Below are positions 15,661 to 24,714 of a stretch of 30,687 nucleotides of DNA, piece after piece. The position numbers and the translations under genes are program-made. The stretch comes from Limnoglobus sp043780595 (GTDB lineage Bacteria; Planctomycetota; Planctomycetia; Gemmatales; Gemmataceae), in assembly GCA_043780595.1 (NCBI GenBank), contig JAYWCL010000259.1:1-30687 (forward strand), given 5' to 3'. The notes under the pieces are model-generated. The model was not told the origin of the DNA. It ran no database searches and worked only from the letters and a program-made list of their open reading frames with translations. Each line of letters starts with the position of its first letter. Position 1 is the stretch's first letter.

Positions 15661-18600
15661 ATGCGTAATCGACTCTCCCCGACGCGGCTCCGCAAACGCT
15701 CGCCGCTGCTCGGCATAGAGGGCCTCGAAGATCGCGTCGTGCCCGCCGCAATCCTGAACATCACGAACGCCCCAACGGGCATCTTCCCGCAATTCGACCT
15801 CGTCGATCCGAATCCGGATGTCGGTGGTGTGTTCGGCACGCAAGTATTGTATTTGCCATCGGGAAACATTATCGTCACCGATCCGGGCGACGATGCGGGC
15901 GGGGTCGATGCGGGTGCGGTGTATCTGTTCAACGGTACCACGGGTGCGCTCATCAGCGCGCTGACCGGTTCGCACGCCAACGACCACTTGAGCCTTAACG
16001 GCGTACAAGTACTCACCAACGGCAACTTTGTCGTCGTCAGTATCGAATGGGATAACGGTAGCGCCGTCGATGCTGGAGCGGTCACGTGGGGTAGTAGCAT
16101 TACCGGCGTCAGTGGCGTAGTCTCCGCAGCGAACAGCCTCGTCGGATCGCAAGCCAAAGACAACGTGGGCGGCGATTCAAGCGGTGGTGACAGCGGACTG
16201 ACACTGCTCGCTAACGGCAATTACGTCGTCCGCAGCCGGTCTTGGGATAACGGCGCGGTCGTCGATGCCGGGGCCGTCACCTGGGGCAATGGCACGACGG
16301 GCACCAGCGGGACTGTCTCTGCCGCCAACAGCCTCGTCGGATCGTCGAAGCTCGATTTGCTTACTGCGATGGTGAAGGTGCTCGCCAACGGTAACTACGT
16401 CGTCGTCAGTCCCCAATGGGATAATGGAACCGCCGTCAATGCTGGAGCCGCGACGTGGGCGAATGGCACTGTCGGCATCCGGGGGGCGATCACTCCAATC
16501 AACAGTCTCGTCGGATCGACGAGCGAAGATCAAGTGGGCTACAACACAATCCAGGCGCTCACCAACGGCAATTACCTCGTGATCTCCCAGACCTGGTACA
16601 ACGGTGTGGTCGCGAATGCCGGAGCCGTCACCTGGGGGAATGGCACCACAGGTGTCAGTGGGGTGGTCACGGCCGCCAATAGCCTTATCGGATCGCAGGA
16701 GGACAAGCTCGGCAATGGCGACGTGCTGGAACTCCGCAACGGTAACTACCTCGTCCGCAGTCCCTTTTGGGATAACGGCACGAACCGCGATGCCGGGGCC
16801 ATCACATGGGGGAACGGCAAAACTGGCGTCACGGGAGTCGTTTCCGCAGCGAACAGCCTCGTCGGATCGCATACCGGCGACCTCGTGGGCATAGACGGGG
16901 TCACGATGCTCGCCAAAGGTAACTACATCGTTAACAGTTCTTACTGGGACAACGGCACGGTCGCCGATGCCGGGGCGGCCACTTGGGGTGACGACACCAC
17001 TGGCGTCAGTGGTGTCGTCAGCGCCGCCAACAGTCTTGTCGGATCGCAGACCAATGAGATTTCGGGAGGCTCTTTTTCCAAAAGCAGCATTACTCTACTC
17101 ACCAACGGCAACTACATCGTCCGCAATCCCTCGTGGAGTAGCGACACGAACCGTTTTGCCGGGGCCGCTACCTGGGGAAGTGGTACCACCGGAATTCGGG
17201 GGACGATTTCGTCCGCGAACAGTCTCATCGGCACGTCGGCGTTCGATTATGTGGGTTTTGGCGGTGTGACCGAACTCACAAACGGCAACTATCTCGTTCA
17301 AAGTAACTTTTGGGATAATGGCAATGTTTCGGGGGCGGGGGCCATTACTTGGGGGAATGGCAAAACAGGCGTCAGTGGAGTCGTTTCCCCTGCGAATAGT
17401 CTCGTCGGATCGCAGACCGGCGACCGCGTAGGCCTAGGCGTGACCCAACTAACGAACGGCAACTACGTCGTCGTCAGTTCCCAATGGAATAATGGCACGG
17501 CTGCGCGGGCCGGGGCATTCACCTGGGGGAATGGCACCACGGGCGTCACGGGCGTCGTTTCCGCAGCCAATAGTCTCGTTGGATCGTCTTTTAATGACGG
17601 GCTTGTACCCGACGCATATCCGTATGACTTTCGGGCCAAGAGCTTCGCCTCAGCCGTGCCCCTCACGAACGGTAACTACATCGTCACTTGGCCTGACTGG
17701 AACAATGGCACGATCGTCGATGCCGGGGCGGCCACCTGGGGAGATGGTACGAACGGCACCAGCGGGATTGTCTCCGCCGCCAACAGCCTCGTCGGAACGA
17801 CCGAAGCGGATTTCGTGGGCCGAAGAGTGGTGCCACTCGCCAATGGCAACTACGTCGTCGAAAGTCCCCAATGGAATAACGGTACGGTCCGGGATGCCGG
17901 GGCGGTCACGTGGGGAAATGGTGTGACTGGCATTAGCGGGGCGGTATCCATCGCCAACAGCCTCGTGGGATCGAGCGGCTTCGATATGGTTGGCAGTGTT
18001 GAACCCCTCCCCGATGGCAACTACAACGTTCGCAGTCCCTTCTGGGACAACGGCGGGGTTTTCGATCCGGGGGTGCTCACTTTTGGCGATGGCACCAAGG
18101 GTATTGCGGGGATCATCACTCCCGCCAACAGCCTCATCGGACCGCAGAGCAACCAATTTGCACCGAACACCAACGGCAATCTCATCAACGGCAATGTGTT
18201 GGCTACCAGAATTCCGAATAGTCCAGGCGCCGATCGAGTCGTATTCACTTGGTACAGTGGTACGAATGGACAGACACTCGATGGACTCTTTAACTTCACG
18301 CCGCAAAACAGCATCTTCGGTAACTTTCGCTTTCGGTTTCCCAGCATTGCCTTTTCGGTCACTCCCGACAAACGGATGTTCGTAGCCGACTTCAGCGATG
18401 GTCCCGGTCGAGTCGTTGTCGGTTTCCCGGACGCCAACCTGCTCACGTTCGAACGCGGCGGAGCGCAGCCACTCAACGTAACGCCCAATCTGTTCGCGCT
18501 GAGTTTGAACTCGGGCCAAGATGTGCTTTCGCAAGCGACGACGACGATCGCGGTCACCTCGCCGATCGTCACCGACAATCCGACCGGCAACGGCGGAGCG

Positions 18601-19983
18601 CTGACGCTGGAATCGCTGGGCGCGCTGAATCTCAATGCGAACATCACCACCGATAACGGCAACCTGACGCTCCTCGGCACGACGATCACACCCGCGGCCG
18701 GAGTCACGGTCAACACTGGCACGGGAACGCTTAATTTGCCGTCAGGCAAGCTCGTACTCAACCAGACGCTGGCCGTGAACGGTGGCGTCAACCTTTCGGG
18801 CGTGTCGCTGACCGCCACACTGTTACCGACGATCCAAGGCAAGAGCGTCACGCTGATCGACAAGCTATCTTCCGGGCCGATCGCAGGTACGTTCGCCGGT
18901 CTCGCACAAGGGGCACAACTCACCATCGGCGGAGCCGATTTCACCATCAGCTACATCGGCGGCGATGGCAACGATACGACCCTGACGCGACTATCGGCCA
19001 GCGTATCGGTGCCCGTCCTCGTCGGATTCCCGCAGTTTGCGGCGGGGACCGATGTCGGTGGTGGCACCGCGACGCTGTTCGACCCCGGTCTATCGGTGCG
19101 GTTTAGCGTTACGCCGTTCGTAGGCTTCACGGGTGGCGTTCGCACCGCGACGGCGGATTTCAACGGCGATGGTGTCGCCGATCTCGTCGTCGGCACGGGG
19201 CCGGGGATTGCCACACAAGTTCGCATTTTCGACGGCAAAACGCAGGCCGAACTGTTCTTCGTCTCGCCATTTGAAAACACGTTCACGGGTGGCGTTTACA
19301 TCTCGGCGGGCGATGTCACGGGCGATGGGATTCCCGATCTGGCAATTACGCCCGATGAGGGTGGTGGGCCGCGCGTGGATGTTTATAGTGGAGCCGCTGG
19401 CTTCCCGAAACTCACCGCGTTCTTCGGCATCGACGACGTCAATTTCCGTGGCGGTGCGAGATCCGCAATCGCGGACATGACCGGCGACGGCGTCGCAGAC
19501 CTGATCGTGGTGGCCGGTTTCGGTGGCGGGCCGCGCGTGGCAGGCTTCGATGGCAAGTCGCTGAGCGGCACGCCGCTAAAGATCTTCGGCGACTTCTTCG
19601 CCTTCGAGCAAGCCCTTCGCAACGGCATCTTCGTGACGGCTGGCGACATTAACGGCGACGGCTTTGCAGACTTGATCGCGGGCGGCGGGCCAGGTGGCGG
19701 ACCGCGGGTGTTGGCCTTCGACGGCAAGAGCTTGCTGACGAATCAGTACGTCAATCTAGCGAACTTCTTCGGCGGCGATGTCGATAGTCGCGGCGGCATT
19801 CGCGTCGCGGTGAAGAACCTCGACGGCGACACGAAAGCCGACCTCGTGGTCGGTTCGGGTGCGGGGGCCGGTAGCCGCTTGACGGGCTATCTCGGCGCGA
19901 ACATCGGGCCAAGTGGCACACCAACCACGCAGTTCGACTTCGACGCACTCGCGGGATTTAGTGGTGGCGTGTTCGTGGGGTAA
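15661..19983 (+). CDS. Giant cell-surface protein: DUF5650-type repeats, beta-helix region, FG-GAP repeats
   Basis: The 1440-residue protein starts MRNRLSPTRLRKRSPLLGIE and continues LEDRVVPA. This is the basic plus LExR-type N-terminal motif seen on large exported planctomycete proteins. Residues of about 97-825 are twelve repeats of ~58 residues, each reading like SLVGS, then LTNGNYVV, then W-x-NG, then AGAxTWGNGTTGVSGVVSAAN, plus a degenerate thirteenth copy (to about 867). I recognise these as the Pfam repeat DUF5650. A filamentous-haemagglutinin-like beta region follows (about 900-1115, including GTFAGLAQGAQLTIGGADF and ISYIGGDGND). The C-terminal ~320 residues hold five FG-GAP units with Ca-binding loops (DFNGDGVADL, DVTGDGIPDL, DMTGDGVADL, DINGDGFADL, NLDGDTKADL). 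A surface adhesion or structural role is likely but unproven. The ATG at 15661 is chosen because the motif begins there. Confidence 0.9.
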   Translation: MRNRLSPTRLRKRSPLLGIEGLEDRVVPAAILNITNAPTGIFPQFDLVDPNPDVGGVFGTQVLYLPSGNIIVTDPGDDAGGVDAGAVYLFNGTTGALISALTGSHANDHLSLNGVQVLTNGNFVVVSIEWDNGSAVDAGAVTWGSSITGVSGVVSAANSLVGSQAKDNVGGDSSGGDSGLTLLANGNYVVRSRSWDNGAVVDAGAVTWGNGTTGTSGTVSAANSLVGSSKLDLLTAMVKVLANGNYVVVSPQWDNGTAVNAGAATWANGTVGIRGAITPINSLVGSTSEDQVGYNTIQALTNGNYLVISQTWYNGVVANAGAVTWGNGTTGVSGVVTAANSLIGSQEDKLGNGDVLELRNGNYLVRSPFWDNGTNRDAGAITWGNGKTGVTGVVSAANSLVGSHTGDLVGIDGVTMLAKGNYIVNSSYWDNGTVADAGAATWGDDTTGVSGVVSAANSLVGSQTNEISGGSFSKSSITLLTNGNYIVRNPSWSSDTNRFAGAATWGSGTTGIRGTISSANSLIGTSAFDYVGFGGVTELTNGNYLVQSNFWDNGNVSGAGAITWGNGKTGVSGVVSPANSLVGSQTGDRVGLGVTQLTNGNYVVVSSQWNNGTAARAGAFTWGNGTTGVTGVVSAANSLVGSSFNDGLVPDAYPYDFRAKSFASAVPLTNGNYIVTWPDWNNGTIVDAGAATWGDGTNGTSGIVSAANSLVGTTEADFVGRRVVPLANGNYVVESPQWNNGTVRDAGAVTWGNGVTGISGAVSIANSLVGSSGFDMVGSVEPLPDGNYNVRSPFWDNGGVFDPGVLTFGDGTKGIAGIITPANSLIGPQSNQFAPNTNGNLINGNVLATRIPNSPGADRVVFTWYSGTNGQTLDGLFNFTPQNSIFGNFRFRFPSIAFSVTPDKRMFVADFSDGPGRVVVGFPDANLLTFERGGAQPLNVTPNLFALSLNSGQDVLSQATTTIAVTSPIVTDNPTGNGGALTLESLGALNLNANITTDNGNLTLLGTTITPAAGVTVNTGTGTLNLPSGKLVLNQTLAVNGGVNLSGVSLTATLLPTIQGKSVTLIDKLSSGPIAGTFAGLAQGAQLTIGGADFTISYIGGDGNDTTLTRLSASVSVPVLVGFPQFAAGTDVGGGTATLFDPGLSVRFSVTPFVGFTGGVRTATADFNGDGVADLVVGTGPGIATQVRIFDGKTQAELFFVSPFENTFTGGVYISAGDVTGDGIPDLAITPDEGGGPRVDVYSGAAGFPKLTAFFGIDDVNFRGGARSAIADMTGDGVADLIVVAGFGGGPRVAGFDGKSLSGTPLKIFGDFFAFEQALRNGIFVTAGDINGDGFADLIAGGGPGGGPRVLAFDGKSLLTNQYVNLANFFGGDVDSRGGIRVAVKNLDGDTKADLVVGSGAGAGSRLTGYLGANIGPSGTPTTQFDFDALAGFSGGVFVG

Positions 19984-19985
19984 GA

Positions 19986-20020
19986 GTAGTGGATAGTTGT
20001 GAGTGGTTAGTGGTGAGTAA
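19986..20020 (+). repeat. Heptanucleotide tandem repeat array
   Basis: Five consecutive 7-base units follow the stop codon of the giant protein gene: GTAGTGG, ATAGTTG, TGAGTGG, TTAGTGG, TGAGTAA. The consensus is roughly NNAGTGG. The layout resembles the short tandemly repeated (STRR) heptamers known from cyanobacteria. Confidence 0.7.
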
Positions 20021-20026
20021 GAATGT

Positions 20027-20058
20027 GAGAACGCAGTTATTGAAATCACTGCGTTCTC
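20027..20058. terminator. Stem-loop downstream of the giant protein gene
   Basis: GAGAACGCAGT (20027-20037) pairs perfectly with ACTGCGTTCTC (20048-20058) around a 10-base loop, 44 bases after the stop codon. There is no T tract on either side, so it is a processing or Rho-type stop signal at best. Confidence 0.45.
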
Positions 20059-20160
20059 CGCCCGATCAATTCTCGATTCGGTTTCGCGCATTTTGTAGAA
20101 TACTTTCGAGTCGTGACACCACGACTCCGCACGCCAACACCATCCTGCCGGGGTTCCATC

Positions 20161-21408
20161 ATGTTTCGACTCTGTTTCGTTCTCCTCGCTGTGTCCACAC
20201 CGATGTTACCTGCGTCCGACTGGGTCGAATTTCGCGGGCTGGACGGCACGGGCCAGTATGTGGGGCCGAAGCTCGTGACCGAGTGGGGCACCGAGAAAAA
20301 CGTGGTCTGGAAGGCGAAAGTGGCGGGCAAAGGCTGGTCGTCGCCGATTGTCGTGAAGGGGAAAGTGATCGTCACGACGGCGGTGCCCGACGGTGTCAAA
20401 CCGAAGCCGAACTACTCGTTGCGCGCCGTCGCGGTCGATGCCGTCACTGGCAAACCCGCGTGGGACGTCGAGCTATTCAAGATGGACGGCGCAAAATCGC
20501 CCGGCGGGCACTCGAAAAATAGCTTCGCGAGTTCGACGCCGGTCTCCGACGGAGAGCAAGTGTTCGTTCACTTCGGGCACCTCGGCACGGCGTGTTTGGA
20601 CCTCGATGGCAAGATCGTTTGGAAGGTCGACAGCTACAAATACGCACCGGTTCACGGTAACGGCGGCTCGCCGATCCTCGTCGGCGATTCGCTCGTGTTC
20701 AGCGTCGATGGCAGCGATCAACAGTACGTCGCGGCCTTGGATAAAATGACCGGCAGCGAGAAGTGGAAAACGGATCGCAAATCGACCGCGAGCAAGCGAT
20801 TTTCCTTCACGACGCCGTTGGCGTTAACGAGCAAAGGCAAGACGATCATCGTCAGTGCGGCGAGCGAATTCGTTGCCGGTTACGATGCCGTCGACGGCAA
20901 GGAGATCTGGCGGGCGAAGTACCCGTCAGGGGGTTACTCGCTGATCGCGCGACCGATCTTCGTCAACGGCTTGCTCATCATTCAAACCGGCTACGACACT
21001 GCGAATCTCTTCGCGATCGACCCCACCGGCACGGGCGATATTTCCGCGAAGATCGTTTGGACGACGAAGAAAGGCGCGCCGCACACGCCGTCGCCTATCG
21101 CTCACGGCGACGAGGTTTACACGATCACCGATCAGGGGTTTATGACCTGCTTCGACGCGAAAACGGGCACCATCCACTGGTCCGAACGGCTGAAGGGCAA
21201 GGGCTATTCCGCGTCGCCGATCGTTGCCGACGGTAAGATTTACGCGGTCAGCGAAGATGGCGTTTGCAGCGTCGTCGAAGCGGCGAAAGCGTTCAAAGTC
21301 GTCGGCGAATCCGAATTGAAAGAGCGAACCTTCTCGACGTTCGCCGCGTCCGATGGCGGCTTGTTCGTCCGCACGGAAACGATGCTTTACCGCTTTCAGG
21401 CTAAGTAG
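20161..21408 (+). CDS. Secreted PQQ-like beta-propeller repeat protein
   Basis: The 415-residue protein has a signal peptide (FRLCFVLLAVSTPMLPA) and then propeller blades of the PQQ-like/outer-membrane assembly BamB type. Each blade carries a strand plus the A-x-D-x-x-TG-x-x-x-W pattern: AVDAVTGKPAWDVELF, CLDLDGKIVWKVD, ALDKMTGSEKWKTD, GYDAVDGKEIWRAKY, CFDAKTGTIHWSERL. The opening WVEFRGLDGTGQY is the usual planctomycete start of this family (WPQFRGP-type). Such proteins are very numerous in planctomycetes; most lack evidence for PQQ binding or dehydrogenase activity, and none is visible here. ATG at 20161 is chosen because the signal peptide starts there. The last 8 bases overlap the convergent gene ending at 21401. 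Confidence 0.92.
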   Translation: MFRLCFVLLAVSTPMLPASDWVEFRGLDGTGQYVGPKLVTEWGTEKNVVWKAKVAGKGWSSPIVVKGKVIVTTAVPDGVKPKPNYSLRAVAVDAVTGKPAWDVELFKMDGAKSPGGHSKNSFASSTPVSDGEQVFVHFGHLGTACLDLDGKIVWKVDSYKYAPVHGNGGSPILVGDSLVFSVDGSDQQYVAALDKMTGSEKWKTDRKSTASKRFSFTTPLALTSKGKTIIVSAASEFVAGYDAVDGKEIWRAKYPSGGYSLIARPIFVNGLLIIQTGYDTANLFAIDPTGTGDISAKIVWTTKKGAPHTPSPIAHGDEVYTITDQGFMTCFDAKTGTIHWSERLKGKGYSASPIVADGKIYAVSEDGVCSVVEAAKAFKVVGESELKERTFSTFAASDGGLFVRTETMLYRFQAK

Positions 21409-22234
21409 GATCGTCGTAGTCGGATACTGGCTGGAAGTGTTTCGCGTGACTGAAAGCGTAGTCGTTCAGCCGCCCCGGTACGACGTGGACGTGGTCGCGA
21501 TACTCGACGTCCATTCGAAACAAAAACTCGGCGAGCGCGTCGAGTTGGTTGCGACGTTCGGTGTCGTCGTTCGGCGGGCCGGTCGGGCCGAACGCGGCGA
21601 TCGCTTTCAGTACGACGCTCGCTTGATTGGTCGCATCGATGATCGAAAGTGCCACGCTCGCCTCGGCAGCGCGGTTGCCGTAAGGGCCTTCAAAGTATCG
21701 TCGGAACCCGCCCGTCATCACTTCGTCGTCGATTGCCGTCACCGCGAAATACACCTTCTGCGGTAGGCTCAACCCGTCGTAGCCGACTCGTCGTTCGCGG
21801 TCGCGCACGATCTCCCAAGTACTCGGCACTTTGTGGAACGATGCGTTGGCGCGTCGAAACAGGAAGTAGCGCGCGATCAGCACCAGCCCCCAAATGGCCG
21901 ACGTCATCCCGAGGCCAATGAGCGCCGTGGCGAAAATATTCGCCTTCAAGTTCGGGCCGCGCACGATGGCGAAATAGACGATCCCACCGAGGAGAATCAG
22001 GCCGATGAGCGCATCGGTAAGAAGGTCCGGCGTGGCGTTGTCGTCGATGGGAGGATCGCCGAACGCGCCGGCCATCATCCAGATGGCGAGGCCGACAATG
22101 CTGGCCACGGAGATGAGAATGCGAACGAGGCTACCGTTGGGGTCGGTGGCTTCGCCGTAGGTGATAACCGCCCCACAAAGGAGCGTGATCGCGCCGAGCG
22201 CGACGCGAAAGTACGAAGTCGGGCGAACGAACAC
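21401..22234 (-). CDS. Membrane protein with C-terminal DUF4375/DMP19-like domain
   Basis: The 277-residue product has four hydrophobic helices (about 8-28, 36-60, 71-92, 98-125) and a soluble C-terminal domain. The latter reads LPQKVYFAVTAIDDEVMTGGFRRYFEGPYG and then ALSIIDATNQASVVLKAIAAFG, the helical pattern of DUF4375 (DMP19-like) proteins, where a GGF-x-x-(Y/F)F motif follows the first helix. That family has been linked to DNA mimicry in one viral-origin example, but most members are uncharacterised. The start is GTG at 22234 with GGAGGA five bases upstream. Membrane part seen directly; domain naming is from motif recall. Confidence 0.75.
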   Translation of the reverse strand: MFVRPTSYFRVALGAITLLCGAVITYGEATDPNGSLVRILISVASIVGLAIWMMAGAFGDPPIDDNATPDLLTDALIGLILLGGIVYFAIVRGPNLKANIFATALIGLGMTSAIWGLVLIARYFLFRRANASFHKVPSTWEIVRDRERRVGYDGLSLPQKVYFAVTAIDDEVMTGGFRRYFEGPYGNRAAEASVALSIIDATNQASVVLKAIAAFGPTGPPNDDTERRNQLDALAEFLFRMDVEYRDHVHVVPGRLNDYAFSHAKHFQPVSDYDDPT

Positions 22235-22344
22235 AACATCCTCCGTCGAACCGAACGATAATACTCCGGCTTAATCTACGAACCTGTAAGGTAGCGGTCG
22301 TGTCGGTGATTTCGCGATGGGTTGAGCGAAAGAAGGAGAACATC

Positions 22345-23403
22345 ATGCGAACGTTGGCGAGTATCCAAACGATCCACTCGAACGAGCCGATCCCGAAGGC
22401 CGATGCCATCGAGCGGCTGCGCGTTCTCGGTTGGTGGGTCGTAGCCAAGAAGGGCGAGTTCGTGCCGGGCGACGAGGTCGTCTATTGCGAGATCGATTCG
22501 CTGTTACCCGAGCGCGCGGAGTTCGAGTTTCTACGCGCGAGCAGTTTCAAAGCGGCGCAAATCGAAGGCGGGGCGGTCGTGCAACGGGCGGGGTTTCGCA
22601 TCAAAACGGTGAGGCTACGCGGCCAGGTTTCGCAGGGGATTTGCTTCCCACTGTCGATCCTCCCGCCCGGCACGCCTACCGATGTCGGCACCGATGTTTC
22701 CGATGCGCTCGGCATCATCAAGTACGAACCGCCGATCGCGGTGGGTATGAGTGGCCGCGTGAAGGGTGGCTTCCCTGGCTTCCTCTCGAAGACCGACGAA
22801 ACCCGCGTGCAAGTGCTCGAACCGGTGCTGTTGCGGCACAGCGGTAAGACGTTCTACCAAACCGAAAAGCTCGACGGTACTTCGTTCACCGCGTTCCTGC
22901 GCGACGGGCAATTCGGCATCTGTAGTCGGAACTTGTGGATGGACGAAACCGACGAAACGAACCTGCTCGTGAAGGTCGCACGCGGGATCGACCTCGAGGC
23001 GAAGTTGCGTAGCATCCACGCGAAACATGGGTTTTGGCCTGCGATTCAAGGCGAAATCATCGGCCCCGGCATCCAGAAGAACCGCTACGCTCGCAAGGTC
23101 GCCGAGCTACACGTGTTCAACGTGTTGAACCTCGACAAGGCACAATTGGTCGATCGCGACATCGGGGTGTCACTCTTGAACGAAGTCGGGTTGCAGGGAG
23201 TACCGCAACTCGGCACGTTGGTGTTGAACCACAGCATCGACGAACTCGTGGCACTGTCCGCAGGGCCGAGCGTATTGAACCCGCAAGTGCCGCGCGAAGG
23301 CATCGTGTTGCGCCCCGCAACCGAGGAGTTCGACGAAACGCTCGAAGGCCGCCTGAGTTTCAAGATCATCAACCCGCAGTTCCTGCTGAAGTTCGACGAG
23401 TGA
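22345..23403 (+). CDS. ATP-dependent RNA ligase, Rnl5 (Deinococcus DraRnl)-like
   Basis: The 352-residue protein matches the RNA ligase family in order and length (DraRnl is about 340). An N-terminal OB-like module (GDEVVYCEIDSLLPER) precedes the nucleotidyltransferase domain. Motif I is TEKLDGTSF with the adenylated Lys175; GICSRN at 191-196 corresponds to the next nucleotide-binding motif; QGEIIGPGIQKNRY (235-248) to motif III; EGIVLRP (318-324) to motif IV; and SFKIINPQFLLK near the end to motif V. The N-terminal OB placement is diagnostic for the Rnl5 type, which seals 3'-OH/5'-PO4 RNA nicks. AAGGAG lies just upstream of the ATG at 22345. It stands alone between convergent and divergent neighbours. 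Confidence 0.88.
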   Translation: MRTLASIQTIHSNEPIPKADAIERLRVLGWWVVAKKGEFVPGDEVVYCEIDSLLPERAEFEFLRASSFKAAQIEGGAVVQRAGFRIKTVRLRGQVSQGICFPLSILPPGTPTDVGTDVSDALGIIKYEPPIAVGMSGRVKGGFPGFLSKTDETRVQVLEPVLLRHSGKTFYQTEKLDGTSFTAFLRDGQFGICSRNLWMDETDETNLLVKVARGIDLEAKLRSIHAKHGFWPAIQGEIIGPGIQKNRYARKVAELHVFNVLNLDKAQLVDRDIGVSLLNEVGLQGVPQLGTLVLNHSIDELVALSAGPSVLNPQVPREGIVLRPATEEFDETLEGRLSFKIINPQFLLKFDE

Positions 23404-23421
23404 GCGACGCAATCGAAGTTC

Positions 23422-24714
23422 TCACCGTAATCGCGACTCGAACCTCGCTACGAAGTCGCTCATTTTTGCGTACATCGTGCTCGGGGCTTCGGTGGTGAGC
23501 GCGATCGAGAGTTGATTGCCCTTCGTGCAAACGTCGATGCCGAGCGAGACCATGTTGCCGAGCGGGGCGACTCGCCAGGATCTACCAAATGCAGTTCCGA
23601 GTGCGCCGCTCGACCATTCCTTGCGGTGTCGCGTATTCGTGAGTGCCGCGCTAAATGGCATCAGTTTGCTCGGTAGGGTCCAACTCCAGCGGCGCGGAAT
23701 CCACGGCCACGCCATGCGGTACGCGGTGAACGCATCGATGCTGCCGAAGAACAGTTGCCCGTCTTTGATCCGCATCGATTGCTTGCGGATCGACTCGACG
23801 CACGCGGCGAAACTCGCCGGTTGCGGGTCGGGCAAATGGAACACGCAGAACCCGAGGAACAGGCCCCAGGCGCGTCGCAACGGCTCGCCGCCGAACGGGC
23901 GGAGGTCGACGAAGTTCATGAGATTGACGCCGCGCTGCCAGTGCCGGCGCGTGCGTTCCGGCAGCACTTCGGCCAGCGACGCCAGCACCGCCGCCGCAAT
24001 CACGTCGTTCGTCGTGGCCCCTGCGGCACGCGGCGGGTGCGGCAGTTCGAGAAGCTGCACCCGTAGCTGCGTGCCTTCGGGTTCGGGTCGCGGAATCGGG
24101 TACACCTTCGAGATGCGATAGAGTTCTTCGATCGTTTCCACGAGGTCGCGGAGCTTCCAACGCAACGTCTTGTACTTTTGAAATTCGACGGCAAGATCCG
24201 GCATAAACCGCTCTGTGGCGGTGCTTGAGACGGCGAGTGGCGTGCCGAGATAACGCGACAAAATGCGCCGGAACAGGTCGGCCCCCGATACGCCATCGAT
24301 CGGGTAATGTTGCCACGTCATGCCGATGTGCGGGCGCGGTTGCGACGGCAACACCCAGACGCGAATCAGCGGATCGGACGGTTGAAACCGCAGGTTGAGT
24401 TCAGCGGCAAACTGCTCTTCGAGAGGACGCGATGGGCAGACTTCGACCCGCACGCTGCCTAGCGAGGGGCGATAGATGACGCTGCGACCGTTCGGCGTGG
24501 CCATCGGCCAACCGATGCCGAGCAAGTGCAACTCGTCGTTGACCGCACGTTCGAGATCGTCGACGCGCACTACGTCGTTCGCTTCAATCGCGTCGATACC
24601 CTGGAACGGCTGGCGTTCGTCGAATAACCGCATCACCCGTTGAAAACCGTTCAACGGCAATTCGACATTTTCGCCCGACACGTCAGACGGTCTGCCGTAC
24701 GAGATCGATCGCAC
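23422..24714 (-). CDS. HxxxD acyltransferase-like protein (condensation / WS-DGAT superfamily)
   Basis: The 430-residue product opens with ELPLNGFQRVMRLFDERQPF, a start typical of condensation-like acyltransferases. It then has the catalytic motif in WQHYPIDGVSGADLF, His136-x3-Asp140, followed by a second half with TTNDVIAAAVLASL and a C-terminal NMVSLGIDVCTKGNQLSIAL sheet region. This is the two-lobed CoA-dependent acyltransferase layout shared by WS/DGAT, PapA and NRPS condensation domains. The acyl donor and acceptor are unknown. It follows the acyl-reductase-like gene with a 32-base overlap if the GTG at 24714 is used; the GTG at 24681 would remove the overlap and eleven residues. Either start keeps the motif. 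Gene order suggests a shared acyl-chain pathway. Confidence 0.8.
   Translation of the reverse strand: MRSISYGRPSDVSGENVELPLNGFQRVMRLFDERQPFQGIDAIEANDVVRVDDLERAVNDELHLLGIGWPMATPNGRSVIYRPSLGSVRVEVCPSRPLEEQFAAELNLRFQPSDPLIRVWVLPSQPRPHIGMTWQHYPIDGVSGADLFRRILSRYLGTPLAVSSTATERFMPDLAVEFQKYKTLRWKLRDLVETIEELYRISKVYPIPRPEPEGTQLRVQLLELPHPPRAAGATTNDVIAAAVLASLAEVLPERTRRHWQRGVNLMNFVDLRPFGGEPLRRAWGLFLGFCVFHLPDPQPASFAACVESIRKQSMRIKDGQLFFGSIDAFTAYRMAWPWIPRRWSWTLPSKLMPFSAALTNTRHRKEWSSGALGTAFGRSWRVAPLGNMVSLGIDVCTKGNQLSIALTTEAPSTMYAKMSDFVARFESRLR

Noticed and set aside
17650..18534. A 294-codon minus-strand frame opposite the giant repeat protein
   Set aside because: It shows repeats only because it mirrors the DNA repeats of the real gene; the real frame has the family motifs.
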